Of a DNA stretch of 36,494 bases, positions 15,907 to 23,810 are shown piece after piece. The position numbers and the translations under genes are program-made. How positions within the stretch are numbered: the stretch's first letter is position 1; the number at the start of each line of letters is the position of its first letter. The notes beneath the pieces were generated by a model that had not been told where the DNA came from, searched no databases, and saw only the letters and a list, made by a program, of their open reading frames with translations. The stretch is from JBPOJN01 sp052033505 (lineage in GTDB: Bacteria > UBA10199 > JACPAL01 > GCA-016699445), in assembly GCA_052033505.1 (NCBI GenBank), contig JBPOJN010000048.1, positions 1-36,494 on the forward strand. The letters are read 5' to 3'.

Positions 15907-18024
15907 CCTCAGCGCATTCCCGATCACCGAAACCGAACTTAAGCTCATCGCGGCCGCGGCGATCATCGGCGAGAGCAGGATGCCGAAAACGGGATACAAC
16001 CCGCCCGCGGCGATGGGTATTCCCAGGGCATTGTAGAGAAAAGCGAAGAAAAGATTCTGCCGGATATTTTTCATGACGGCGTGACTTAAGTTGATCGCCC
16101 GTACGAGACCTTTGAGATCGCCTGTGAGCAGCGTCACGTCGGCGGATTCCATCGCGATGTCGGTACCCGTCCCCATCGCGATCCCGACGTCGGCTTCGGC
16201 CAGCGCCGGGGCCTCGTTGATGCCGTCGCCGGCCATCGCAACTTTGCGGCCTTCTAACTTCAAACGCCGGATCGTTGCGCCTTTTTGGTCGGGCAGTACG
16301 CCAGCGATCACTTCGTCGATGATTCCCGTTCCCAAAGCGGCCGCTACGGCTCTGGCCGTCGTCGCATTGTCACCGGTCAGCATCACGACGCGCAGATTCA
16401 TTTTCTTCAAGGACTGAACGGCTTCCGCAGCCCCCGTTTTCACAGGATCCTTAATCCCTAAAAGTCCGATGACCTTATTTTCCCGGATGACATAAACCGC
16501 GGTCTGTCCGTCCTCGCGCAAACCTTGCAGGGACTTTTGAAGTTTTTCGTTCGAGAAAAAATCGATTTTCAGGGTCGAAAGCATGCGGTCGTTTCCCAAC
16601 GCGCACATTTTTCCTTCGATAACCCCACTCACGCCCTGTCCGGTGTAGGAGCAGAAGTTTTCGACTTTAAAAAGCGGGAGATGGCGGCATTGGGAGGCCT
16701 CTAAAATCGCGGATGCCAAAGGATGCTCGCTGCCGGCTTCAAGCGAAGCGGCGATTTGCAGTACTTGATCTTCGGTAATATCCGGGCTCGGTAAAATCGC
16801 ATCGAGACGAGGCCGGCCTTCCGTCAGCGTGCCGGTTTTGTCCAAGACGACCGTATCGATTTTTTCCAAAGTCTCGAGGGCTTCGGCGTTTTTGATCAAC
16901 ACTCCGAAGCCGGCGCCCCGTCCCATGCCCACCATGATGGACATCGGCGTCGCAAGCCCCAAAGCACAGGGACACGCGATGATGAGGACGGCGACGGCAT
17001 TGATGAGCGCATAAACCCAATGCGGCTCTGGTCCTAAAAATCCCCACAGAAAAAAAGTCGCGATTGCGATCAACAGAACAATGGGCACGAACCAACCGGC
17101 CACCAAATCCGCCAAACGTTGGATCGGCGCGCGGCTACGCTGCGCTTCGGAGACCATGCTCACGATTTGCGCGAGAACCGTTTCGCCGCCGACCTTCTCG
17201 GCCCGCATCAAAAAACTGCCGTTTCCGTTGATGGTACCAGCGCTGACGTGCGTACCGGGCACTTTTTCCACGGGAATCGGTTCTCCCGAGAGCATCGATT
17301 CGTCCACGCTACCCGAGCCTTCGAGCAAGACGCCGTCGACCGGGATGTTTTCGCCGGGACGTACGCGCAACCGGTCCCCGATCCGCACTTGCTCCAACGA
17401 AACGTCTTCCTCCGAACCGTCCGCGTTCAAACGCCGCGCCGTCTTCGGAGCCAGTTCCAAAAGCGCGCGAATCGCTCCGGACGTGCGGCTCCGCGCTTTG
17501 CCTTCCAACACCTGGCCCAGCAACACCAACGTCGTAATGACCGCTGCAGATTCGAAATAAATATCGTGACGTCCCCAAAGCATTGCCGCGACGCTATAAA
17601 GATAAGACGCGCCCGTACCGATCGCGATCAACGTGAACATATTGGGGCTCAAATGCCGGAAAGAGTCGAAGGCGCGTTTGAAAATCGGCCAACCGCACCA
17701 GAACACGACGGGAGTCGCAAGGATCGCTTGGACAACTAGTGAAAGCCGATGAGGAATCGGCAACCACATCATCCCCATCGCTAGTACGAAAACAGGAACC
17801 GTAAAGACCAAAGAGATCCAAAAACGCAGACTCATCCGATCATGATCCGCTCTCTCTTCTTGACCGCCGACCGGCTGCTCGGGCTCCAGGTCCATGCCGC
17901 ATTTCGGACAAGATCCGGGACCGACTTGCCGGATCTCCGGATGCATGGGGCACAGAAAAATACCGCTCGCGGCTACATGTGTTTTCGGCTGGCTTTGAGA
18001 AGGAGAATGACAACAATCGCTCAT
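15886..18024 (-). CDS. copA: Copper-type P1B ATPase with N-terminal metal-binding domain
   Basis: A 712-residue inner-membrane pump, probably exporting Cu(I) or Ag(I). The N-terminus has a cysteine pair (SDCCHS) and a short heavy-metal-binding domain (CPMHPEIRQVGPGSCPKCGM, 25-44) instead of a ferredoxin-like domain. The membrane CPC site is C351-P-C353. The phosphorylated aspartate is D395 (DKTGTLTEG), the actuator motif is GEPIP (247-251), the nucleotide-domain SEHPLA lies at 432-437 and TGDNATT begins at 550. The last helices carry YNALG and MSLSSVSVIGNALR, as in Cu(I) pumps. The hinge motif reads GDGINEAP: E604 replaces the Asp usual there. ATG 18024 follows AAAGGA. Confidence 0.92.
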   Translation of the reverse strand: MSDCCHSPSQSQPKTHVAASGIFLCPMHPEIRQVGPGSCPKCGMDLEPEQPVGGQEERADHDRMSLRFWISLVFTVPVFVLAMGMMWLPIPHRLSLVVQAILATPVVFWCGWPIFKRAFDSFRHLSPNMFTLIAIGTGASYLYSVAAMLWGRHDIYFESAAVITTLVLLGQVLEGKARSRTSGAIRALLELAPKTARRLNADGSEEDVSLEQVRIGDRLRVRPGENIPVDGVLLEGSGSVDESMLSGEPIPVEKVPGTHVSAGTINGNGSFLMRAEKVGGETVLAQIVSMVSEAQRSRAPIQRLADLVAGWFVPIVLLIAIATFFLWGFLGPEPHWVYALINAVAVLIIACPCALGLATPMSIMVGMGRGAGFGVLIKNAEALETLEKIDTVVLDKTGTLTEGRPRLDAILPSPDITEDQVLQIAASLEAGSEHPLASAILEASQCRHLPLFKVENFCSYTGQGVSGVIEGKMCALGNDRMLSTLKIDFFSNEKLQKSLQGLREDGQTAVYVIRENKVIGLLGIKDPVKTGAAEAVQSLKKMNLRVVMLTGDNATTARAVAAALGTGIIDEVIAGVLPDQKGATIRRLKLEGRKVAMAGDGINEAPALAEADVGIAMGTGTDIAMESADVTLLTGDLKGLVRAINLSHAVMKNIRQNLFFAFLYNALGIPIAAGGLYPVFGILLSPMIAAAAMSLSSVSVIGNALRLRKKRM

Positions 18025-18139
18025 GGGCTTTCCTTTTTGAAGGTTGTAGCCGCGTTTTTAAAGGGTCAAGTCCAAGAAGTCACGAAATGACCTTATAAAG
18101 AGTCCGCAGTTACGTCAGGGATGGGATGTGCAACGCCTC

Positions 18140-18173
18140 TTGATTTGTAGTCACATTTAACCTAAAGTGACCA
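18140..18173 (+). promoter_or_regulatory. Promoter and overlapping dyad of the second Phd/PIN module
   Basis: TTGATT (18140-18145) and TAAAGT (18163-18168) have a 17-base spacer. An imperfect dyad at 18148-18173, with GTCAC (18150-18154) and GTGAC (18167-18171) as its best-matched halves, covers the spacer and -10. This is the expected place for antitoxin autorepression. Confidence 0.5.
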
Positions 18174-18186
18174 CAAGGAGCGCCGT

Positions 18187-18501
18187 ATGGTCGAAGTCGG
18201 AGTCCGTGAACTTAAAAGCCGTTTAAGTCATTATCTGCGTCTCATGGACGCCGGTGAAGTTGTCGCCATCCGCATGCGTGGCCGCGTCATCGGTTTTTTG
18301 ACCAACATGAAGGCGGAAAAGAAAAAGCCGAAGGAAATGTCGCTCGATCAGCTCAAGAAAAAAGTGGAACAATTAAAAGCAGAAGGATTTTTGATCAGCG
18401 GCGGCGTCGGGGTGAAGATGACGCCTTTTAAACCGATCAAGCTCAAAGGAAAAGTTTCGGCCTCCGAAATGATCCGGAAAATGCGGGATGAAGACTTATG
18501 A
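18187..18501 (+). CDS. Phd/VapB-type antitoxin
   Basis: A 104-residue antitoxin. The N-terminal half follows the prevent-host-death pattern (VEVGVRELKSRLSHYLRLMD, then GEVVAIRMRGRVIGFL). The Lys-rich middle (KKKPKEMSLDQLKKKVEQL) and C-terminal tail (about 75-104) would bind the toxin. AAGGAG sits six bases before ATG 18187. Its stop overlaps the toxin start by four bases (ATGA), so the two are translationally coupled. It is longer than the antitoxin at 3510 and not obviously a recent copy of it. Confidence 0.85.
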   Translation: MVEVGVRELKSRLSHYLRLMDAGEVVAIRMRGRVIGFLTNMKAEKKKPKEMSLDQLKKKVEQLKAEGFLISGGVGVKMTPFKPIKLKGKVSASEMIRKMRDEDL

Positions 18502-18929
18502 TCCATTATTTCGATACTTCCGCACTGGTGAAGAAATATTCCGAGGAAACTCACTCAGACAAAGTTCGATCCGCCATCGAAGAATCGCATCTCATCCTGA
18601 CCTCAGCTTTCACCGAGCTAGAAATGACTTCCTGGATCGAAAGATCGAAAAAAGGCGGCAACATGGATTCGCCCACCTACCGTCTGATCGTGGGAAACTT
18701 GGAAAAAGACCTCAGAAAAAGCACCGTCAATCTGATCGCGATTTCGGATCCGATCATGCGAGAGGCCAAAAGGGTCATCAAACAAAGACGGCTGCGATCG
18801 CCTGACGCCATTCAATTAGCGACGGCTCTTCATGCGAAAGAGAAATATCAAACTTCATTTCGATTCGTATGCTTCGATGAAGAATTAAACGAAGCTGCCA
18901 GATCCGAAGGACTCCAAGGGCTTTACTGA
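18498..18929 (+). CDS. PIN-domain toxin (VapC-like)
   Basis: A 143-residue PIN-domain protein, probable ribonuclease toxin. Acidic site residues in order: D6 (HYFDTSALVKKY), E in FTELEMTSWIER, D in LRSPDAIQLATALH and D in FVCFDEELNEAA, the classical four-carboxylate arrangement of the YFDTSALVK group. The length is typical. It is convergent with the DEAD-box helicase, with 18 bases between the stops. Sequence differs clearly from the PIN toxins at 3728 and 35011, so the three pairs belong to different subfamilies. Confidence 0.9.
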   Translation: MIHYFDTSALVKKYSEETHSDKVRSAIEESHLILTSAFTELEMTSWIERSKKGGNMDSPTYRLIVGNLEKDLRKSTVNLIAISDPIMREAKRVIKQRRLRSPDAIQLATALHAKEKYQTSFRFVCFDEELNEAARSEGLQGLY

Positions 18930-18947
18930 CCAGTCCTCCGTAATAAA

Positions 18948-20174
18948 TCACCGGCGGCGCCCGAACGGTCTCTTCACTTTGATTTCCGCATAAGGCTCGA
19001 CACCGGGCGCCGTGCAGCGGGGAATTTCTTTGCCGATCGTCTTCTCGATCTCGCGGATCATCGGTTTATCGAGCCAAGTTCCGATCGTCGAAACCAAACC
19101 TTTTTTTCCGGCGCGGGCGGTGCGGCCGGCGCGGTGAATGTAATCCTCGACCGTGTCGGGCGCGTCGAAGTTTACGACGTGCTGGATGTCGGGGACGTCG
19201 ATGCCGCGCGAAGCGATGTCGGTCGCGATCAGGATGCGGTGCGCGCCTTCGCGGAAACCCTGTAACGCGTCGGTGCGTTCTTTTTGGGAGCGGTCGGAAT
19301 GAATGCGCGTGACAGGCTGATTTTCCTTCTCGAGCGCTCGGGAGAGCCACTCGGCGTCGACTTTCGTTTTTGTGAAAACCAAGGTGCTGACCAGCTCCGA
19401 ATTGAGCAATGACAAAAGGCAGGCTTTTTTATTGTCGTTCTTCACCAGATACACGCGATGCTCGATACCTTCGGCGGCCTGGCCTTTCGGCGTGATGTCG
19501 ACGCGAACCGGATCTTTCAAATAACGCGTGGTGAGCCGCTCGATCGGTCCCGGCATCGTGGCGGAAAACATCAGCGTGTGGCGCTGCCGCGGCAATCCCT
19601 GCAGTATCCTCTCGACCTGCGGCAAAAACCCCATGTCGAGCATGTGATCAGCTTCGTCGAGCACGAGCTCACGGATGCCCGCGAGCGAAATCGTGCGGCG
19701 CTCCATGTGATCCACGAGACGGCCCGGCGTCGCGACGATGATGTCGGGAGACTGTTTTAATTCTGTAATCTGGGGATTGATACTCACGCCACCGATCAAA
19801 CACGCGGTCTTTAAATGGTGCGGCTTCCCGAAAAGATCGAGAAAGGCCTTCGTCTGCAAAGCGATTTCGCGCGTGGGACATAGGATCAAGCCCGTCGGCG
19901 TGTGGTTTTTGTGGGCGGTGCCGCGGTGGACGAGCTTCTCGCCCAAAGGAATACAGAAGGCGGCGGTCTTGCCTGAACCCGTCTGCGCGAGACCGATCAA
20001 ATCTTTTCCTTCGAGGGCGACCGGAATCACGGCCAGTTGGATCGGCGTAGGATTCTTGAAGCCCACGCCTTCGATGGATTTGAGGATCACTTCCGAGAGG
20101 CCCAGGGACGCGAAATCCTTTTCGGTCGTTTCCACGGGATGTTGGCCCAGTAACACGTTCGTTTCGTCTTGCAT
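18948..20174 (-). CDS. DEAD-box ATP-dependent RNA helicase, RhlE-like
   Basis: A 408-residue RNA helicase with all core motifs: Q motif (FKNPTPIQ), I AQTGSGKT (63-70), Ia PTREIALQ, Ib TPGRLVDH, II DEAD (173-176), III SAT (204-206), IV LVFTKTK, V ATDIASRGIDVP and VI HRAGRTARAG. There is only a short basic tail (KRPFGRRR) after the core, so it lacks the long extensions of DeaD or SrmB and is closest to RhlE-type enzymes of ribosome assembly or RNA turnover. AAGGAGG four bases before ATG 20174 gives strong initiation. It is divergent from the SrkA-like kinase, with 79 bases between start codons. Confidence 0.93.
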   Translation of the reverse strand: MQDETNVLLGQHPVETTEKDFASLGLSEVILKSIEGVGFKNPTPIQLAVIPVALEGKDLIGLAQTGSGKTAAFCIPLGEKLVHRGTAHKNHTPTGLILCPTREIALQTKAFLDLFGKPHHLKTACLIGGVSINPQITELKQSPDIIVATPGRLVDHMERRTISLAGIRELVLDEADHMLDMGFLPQVERILQGLPRQRHTLMFSATMPGPIERLTTRYLKDPVRVDITPKGQAAEGIEHRVYLVKNDNKKACLLSLLNSELVSTLVFTKTKVDAEWLSRALEKENQPVTRIHSDRSQKERTDALQGFREGAHRILIATDIASRGIDVPDIQHVVNFDAPDTVEDYIHRAGRTARAGKKGLVSTIGTWLDKPMIREIEKTIGKEIPRCTAPGVEPYAEIKVKRPFGRRR

Positions 20175-20253
20175 GAGACCTCCTTAGAGGAATCAACACG
20201 CTTTGCAAGAATTCGATTGCGTTCCTGAAGCCATGAGGCGACTCCGGAAAGCT

Positions 20254-21246
20254 ATGCGTTTCGATCATTTGGTGCCCGAAGTCATTTTCAACGAAGTCTC
20301 GCGGCAAGGTTCTCGCCCCACGGGCACGTTGTTCCCGCTCAATAGCTACGAAAACCGCGTCTACGAAGTCGGCATCGAAGACGAAGAGACGGGGAAACCC
20401 ACGAGCCTCATTGCGAAATTCTACCGTCCCGGACGTTGGACGGCGGAGGCGATCGACGAAGAGCACCGTTTCGTCGCGGCCTTGATGGCGGCGGAAATCC
20501 CGGTCGTGGGTCCCTTGGCGCTTAAAAGTCATTTACCTAAAATGACCTCACTCTCCAAAACGGACGAAGGGATTTTCTATACGCTCTTCCCGAAATTCCG
20601 CGGACGCGAACACTCCGAGATTTTAAACGACGATCGTAAATGGCTGGGACGTACGTTGGCGCGCCTTCATAACGTCGGCGAAAATTTTGTTACCAAGCAT
20701 CGCATGACGCTCACGCCTGAGAGTTATGGCGACGCGAGCATCAACTTTATCTTGAGCCAAAAATTCCTGCCGCCGGACCTCGTGCAAAATATCGAGCTTC
20801 ACCTGCGCAAGGCCATCGAGCTCTTGCGCCCCTATTTCAAACCGTCACTCAAAACCATCCTCACGCACGGCGACTGCCACACCGGAAACATCCTGTGGAA
20901 TAAAGACGGTCTCCACCTCGTGGACTTCGACGACATGATCGTAGCACCTCCGGTGCAGGACGTCTGGATGCTGTTCAACGGATCGGCAGAGGACAAACGG
21001 GAGCAACGCGAGGCATTTTTCGAGGGCTACGAGACGTTCCGCCATTTCGATCTAGGCACGCTGATCCTTTCTGAACCTTTGCGTACTTTACGCATGATCC
21101 GTTATGCCGCGTGGGTGGGGCAACGTTATGAAGAACCGGCCTTTCAACGCGCGTTCCCCTACTTTCAAGAGCGGCGTTACTGGGAGGAATTCGTGCAGGG
21201 CATCCGGGAGCAGATTTCATTGCTGCAAGAGTTGAATTGGTCGTGA
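20254..21246 (+). CDS. srkA: Stress response kinase A (YihE/RdoA-like)
   Basis: A 330-residue protein kinase of the choline-kinase-like fold, linked in E. coli to stress survival. Matches to E. coli SrkA: PLNSYENRVYE, AKFYRPGRWTAEAIDEEH, the catalytic loop HGDCHTGNILW (H205, D207, N212), metal-binding VDFDD (about 223-227), PVQDVWMLFNG and EPLRTLRMIRY. ATG 20254 was chosen because the length then matches the E. coli protein (328). ATG 20233 and a TTG at 20203 also stay in frame, and none has a strong ribosome site. The gene ends in a short tandem repeat. Confidence 0.88.
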   Translation: MRFDHLVPEVIFNEVSRQGSRPTGTLFPLNSYENRVYEVGIEDEETGKPTSLIAKFYRPGRWTAEAIDEEHRFVAALMAAEIPVVGPLALKSHLPKMTSLSKTDEGIFYTLFPKFRGREHSEILNDDRKWLGRTLARLHNVGENFVTKHRMTLTPESYGDASINFILSQKFLPPDLVQNIELHLRKAIELLRPYFKPSLKTILTHGDCHTGNILWNKDGLHLVDFDDMIVAPPVQDVWMLFNGSAEDKREQREAFFEGYETFRHFDLGTLILSEPLRTLRMIRYAAWVGQRYEEPAFQRAFPYFQERRYWEEFVQGIREQISLLQELNWS

Positions 21247-21305
21247 TTCAGCGTCGTGATTCAGTAATGACGCGTAGCGGAAAATAACGCCGGCTTGCGT
21301 CGTTA
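21240..21305. repeat. Tandem 12-mer and inverted repeat after srkA
   Basis: GTCGTGATTCAG occurs twice with one base between (21240-21251, 21253-21264), spanning the srkA stop codon. Directly after it TAATGACGC (21265-21273) can pair with GCGTCGTTA (21297-21305), allowing one G-U pair. No U-run follows, so it is not a classical terminator. The rest of the 102-base gap shows nothing clear. Confidence 0.5.
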
Positions 21306-21348
21306 ATGCCCCCTGGTAAAATCCTCACCGCTTGGATAAAATCAGTCC

Positions 21349-22512
21349 ATGATGCAAAATAATAACGCAAGCCGACTCGACTGGACGAGCATCCTCTTCC
21401 TCGTCCTCTCACCCATCGTCGCGATCGTCGGGACGACTTGGTACACGTGGCACTACGGATTTCACTGGTCGGATGCCCTGGTCTTCCTGATCTTTTATGT
21501 CCTCACCGCGGGTATGGGCATTTCCGCCGGTTATCACCGGCATTTCGCGCATCGCAGCTATGACTGCCACTGGAGCCTTCAATTACTCTATCTGATCGGC
21601 GGCGCGGCTTCGCTGCAGAATTCCGCGTTACATTGGGCACGTAATCACCGCATTCATCACCAGCACATCGACAAGGATGAAGACCCTTACAACATTAGGA
21701 AGGGCGCCTTCCACGCGCACATGGGCTGGATTTTCTACAAGAGCCCGAAAGATAACGACTTCACCTGCGTGCCCGACCTGCTGAAAAATAAGCTCGTGAT
21801 GTTCCAGCACCGTTACTATCTGCCTCTGGCGATCGCCGTCGGCTTCGTCGTTCCCACCATGATCGGCTGGGCCTTCGGCCGCCCACTGGCGGGGCTTTTT
21901 TGGGGTGGTTTCGTGCGCACCGTCGTCGTGCATCACCTGACGTTCTTCATCAATTCGCTGGCACACATCGTGGGCAAACGGCCGTTCACCGAGGATTTTT
22001 CCGCGCGCGATTCGTGGTGGCTCGCGTTTCTGACCTACGGCGAGGGCTATCACAATTTCCACCACCGCTTCGCGGCCGACTACCGCAACAGCTACCGCTG
22101 GTACCAATGGGACCCGACGAAGTGGTGGGTCAATACGATGAAGTGGCTGGGATTGGTCGGACGCATGACACGCTACCGCAAAGAGCACTTGATCAAGGCG
22201 CAAACCGAAACCGATCTGGCGCGTCTCCGCCGACAGATGACCGGCATCCCCGGGCGCGTTTCGGAGCGACTCGACAAACGTCTCTTAGAAGCTCGCGAAC
22301 AACTGCAAACCGCGGTGGCACGCTGGGAAAAGACTAAGACCAATTATGCGCGCATGAAAAAAACGGCGGTTTTGAGTTCTAAAAAGGCCCGCGAGATCTG
22401 GAAGCTGAAGATCGAGCAATACCACCTGCAGTTTCAAACCTCTCAAGCCAAGTGGGCCCTACTGATCGCGGCGGTCGGACGGATTTCCCAACACGGTCAT
22501 TGGACTTACTAA
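21349..22512 (+). CDS. Delta-9-type acyl-lipid or acyl-CoA fatty acid desaturase
   Basis: An integral-membrane di-iron desaturase of 387 residues that would introduce a double bond into long acyl chains. Hydrophobic segments at about 13-31 and 42-60 precede the histidine boxes HRHFAH (63-68), HRIHH (100-104) and GYHNFHH (233-239), the stearoyl-CoA-desaturase arrangement. Two further helices lie at about 158-200. Residues 290-387 form an extra C-terminal charged, coiled-coil-like segment (ERLDKRLLEAREQLQTAVAR) not usual in the family. Two adjacent ATGs at 21349 and 21352 are possible starts. It is convergent with the unknown gene that follows the hydroxylase. Confidence 0.9.
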   Translation: MMQNNNASRLDWTSILFLVLSPIVAIVGTTWYTWHYGFHWSDALVFLIFYVLTAGMGISAGYHRHFAHRSYDCHWSLQLLYLIGGAASLQNSALHWARNHRIHHQHIDKDEDPYNIRKGAFHAHMGWIFYKSPKDNDFTCVPDLLKNKLVMFQHRYYLPLAIAVGFVVPTMIGWAFGRPLAGLFWGGFVRTVVVHHLTFFINSLAHIVGKRPFTEDFSARDSWWLAFLTYGEGYHNFHHRFAADYRNSYRWYQWDPTKWWVNTMKWLGLVGRMTRYRKEHLIKAQTETDLARLRRQMTGIPGRVSERLDKRLLEAREQLQTAVARWEKTKTNYARMKKTAVLSSKKAREIWKLKIEQYHLQFQTSQAKWALLIAAVGRISQHGHWTY

Positions 22513-22606
22513 CAGGGCTGTAGTTTAGACGACTGTCCGAGAGGACTTTCACTGCGGCCCTGTTGTGCAGACAAGTCCAATGTGTAGCCTAAACTGGGGG
22601 CTTGTC
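22498..22606 (+). other. Nested inverted repeats with competing pairings, structured 3' region
   Basis: CATTGGACTT (22498-22507) pairs with AAGTCCAATG (22573-22582). Nested inside, ACAGGGC (22512-22518) pairs with GCCCTGT (22557-22563), and an apical hairpin GTCC-GAGA-GGAC (22535-22546) has a GNRA-like loop. AGTTTAG (22522-22528) also matches CTAAACT (22589-22595), a pseudoknot-like crossing. GACAAGTCC (22570-22578) can instead pair with GGGCTTGTC (22598-22606), excluding the outer stem. No U-tract is present. It overlaps the desaturase 3' end and lies between convergent genes. Confidence 0.6.
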
Positions 22607-22614
22607 AGTAAGAT

Positions 22615-23118
22615 TTAAGCCTTTTCCAGCACTTCCAAGATCCCCTCGGCTTTCCGCTCTTCTTCACCGACTTCAAATCCCAACAAACGCGCGCCTTCCA
22701 GCGTCGCCAGGCAAATCATGAGCGTCTTGACCGCTTCCGGCTTTTCGTCCGCTTTCAAAGTTTTTGATAGATGCTCGGCATGACCTAAGAGACGATCAAG
22801 ATCGTAGAAACAAACCACCGGCGGCACATCGGGAATCGGTCCCGTGCTTTGCAGCGACGGTGAAAAAGCGAATCCCATGTAGCACAACACCAACTCCCGT
22901 TCGTCCTCAAAGACCAGATTCAAATAGCGACCCATGCCTTCCGGATGCGGTGTCTCACGCCACTGCAGGACTTCGGCGAAGATAATGTCTTTTTGTTTTT
23001 TCGTGTCGATTTCGACCAAGCGGATCCCGTGCTGGATTTCTTGATGCAAAAAAATAGCGGGCATGTCGACCAGCCATTGCAAAAGATGCGACTTAAGGTC
23101 TCTTTTCGGATTTTCCAC
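22615..23118 (-). CDS. Unknown protein downstream of the fatty acid hydroxylase
   Basis: 167 residues, not recognised. It reads as a soluble alpha-beta protein without signal peptide: strands in the middle (RYLNLVFEDERELVLCYMGF) and a helical, charged C-terminus (EEERKAEGILEVLEKA). The chosen start is a GTG at 23118, 15 bases after the hydroxylase stop, with no good ribosome site; ATG 23064 (residue 19) is an alternative. Same strand and close spacing put it in the hydroxylase operon, under the TetR operators. It could serve lipid modification, but nothing in its sequence shows it. Confidence 0.6.
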   Translation of the reverse strand: MENPKRDLKSHLLQWLVDMPAIFLHQEIQHGIRLVEIDTKKQKDIIFAEVLQWRETPHPEGMGRYLNLVFEDERELVLCYMGFAFSPSLQSTGPIPDVPPVVCFYDLDRLLGHAEHLSKTLKADEKPEAVKTLMICLATLEGARLLGFEVGEEERKAEGILEVLEKA

Positions 23119-23133
23119 GTAAGAACTATCGTA

Positions 23134-23718
23134 CTATCGAGTCCGGAAGACAATATCCCAAAATGGATTCGTCACTCCGTACTGCCGGTCAGGATTCCGG
23201 AAATGATGCTGGAGATGGTATTTGCGCAGGTATTTGCCGATTTTAGATTTCGGTATAAAACGATGCGCCCCGTAATGGGCCCATTCATAGGCGATGAATC
23301 CAACGAAAAGCCCTGCGACTATCAACGCCGCCGCGGAAAAACTCCAAGTCAGGAGCGAAAAGAAAAAATAGAGAACCAGGGCGAACGCTAAGGTCAAGAC
23401 CGGAGGCGCCACGATCAAATCCTCCTGGTCGCTGCTTGTGTGATGCTTCGTATGGAATCCGGAAGCCGCGTTCGACCAAGCGCGCCAACGCTCCGAGGTT
23501 TCTGTCCAATGGAAAACATAACGATGCACCAAGTATTCGACCAGGCTCGTGGCGATGAGCCCGGCAAAAACCCAAACTGCGGCGGAAAATCCGGAACGGG
23601 GATGGAAATGCAAAGAGAGATAGGTTAGGAGGACGCTCAACGGAAGAAAAACGGCCATCGGCATCCACGGATGACTGAAAAAGCGCCGGATCAGAAACGG
23701 GATTTTTTCGTTTTGCAT
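23134..23718 (-). CDS. Fatty acid hydroxylase / sterol desaturase superfamily membrane protein
   Basis: A 194-residue integral-membrane di-iron oxygenase. Histidine clusters in order: HRYVFH, FHTKHH, HYGAHR and HLQHHF, the pattern of the fatty acid hydroxylase superfamily (2-hydroxylases, carotenoid hydroxylases, sterol desaturases). Four hydrophobic segments surround them. ATG 23718 was chosen because AGGAGG lies six bases upstream; a further in-frame ATG at 23733 overlaps that ribosome site and the operator. Substrate is unknown; neighbouring desaturase and lipid context favour an acyl chain. A TetR-type operator covers its promoter region. Confidence 0.85.
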   Translation of the reverse strand: MQNEKIPFLIRRFFSHPWMPMAVFLPLSVLLTYLSLHFHPRSGFSAAVWVFAGLIATSLVEYLVHRYVFHWTETSERWRAWSNAASGFHTKHHTSSDQEDLIVAPPVLTLAFALVLYFFFSLLTWSFSAAALIVAGLFVGFIAYEWAHYGAHRFIPKSKIGKYLRKYHLQHHFRNPDRQYGVTNPFWDIVFRTR

Positions 23719-23732
23719 GGGAGACCTCCTCA

Positions 23733-23750
23733 TGTAACCGTATGGTTACA
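23733..23750. promoter_or_regulatory. TetR operator 1 (hydroxylase side)
   Basis: TGTAACC and GGTTACA are perfect 7-base arms around GTAT. The site lies just downstream of the -10 of the hydroxylase promoter, a position suited to repression. It shares the core GTAACC-n4-GGTTAC with operator 2, centre to centre 52 bases. Confidence 0.75.
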
Positions 23751-23778
23751 AAATAGGAAATCGCGGCGGTTACGTCAA
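23750..23778 (-). promoter_or_regulatory. Promoter of the fatty acid hydroxylase operon
   Basis: On the minus strand, TTGACG (complement of 23773-23778) and TATTTT (complement of 23750-23755) have a 17-base spacer. Operator 1 overlaps the -10 edge and operator 2 starts five bases upstream of the -35, so a bound TetR dimer at either could block it. Confidence 0.6.
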
Positions 23779-23782
23779 GATC

Positions 23783-23804
23783 AAAGTAACCTTATGGTTA
23801 CTTT
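23783..23804. promoter_or_regulatory. TetR operator 2 (tetR side)
   Basis: AAAGTAACC and GGTTACTTT are perfect 9-base arms around TTAT, ending six bases before the tetR start codon. Autorepression of tetR is the natural reading. The near-identity with operator 1 indicates one regulator for both. Confidence 0.78.
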
Positions 23805-23810
23805 CAAAAT

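Noticed and set aside
18025..18186. MerR- or CsoR-type copper operator upstream of the copper ATPase
   Set aside because: TTGACC is present on the minus strand, but the expected dyad in a 19-base spacer and a matching -10 could not be established.
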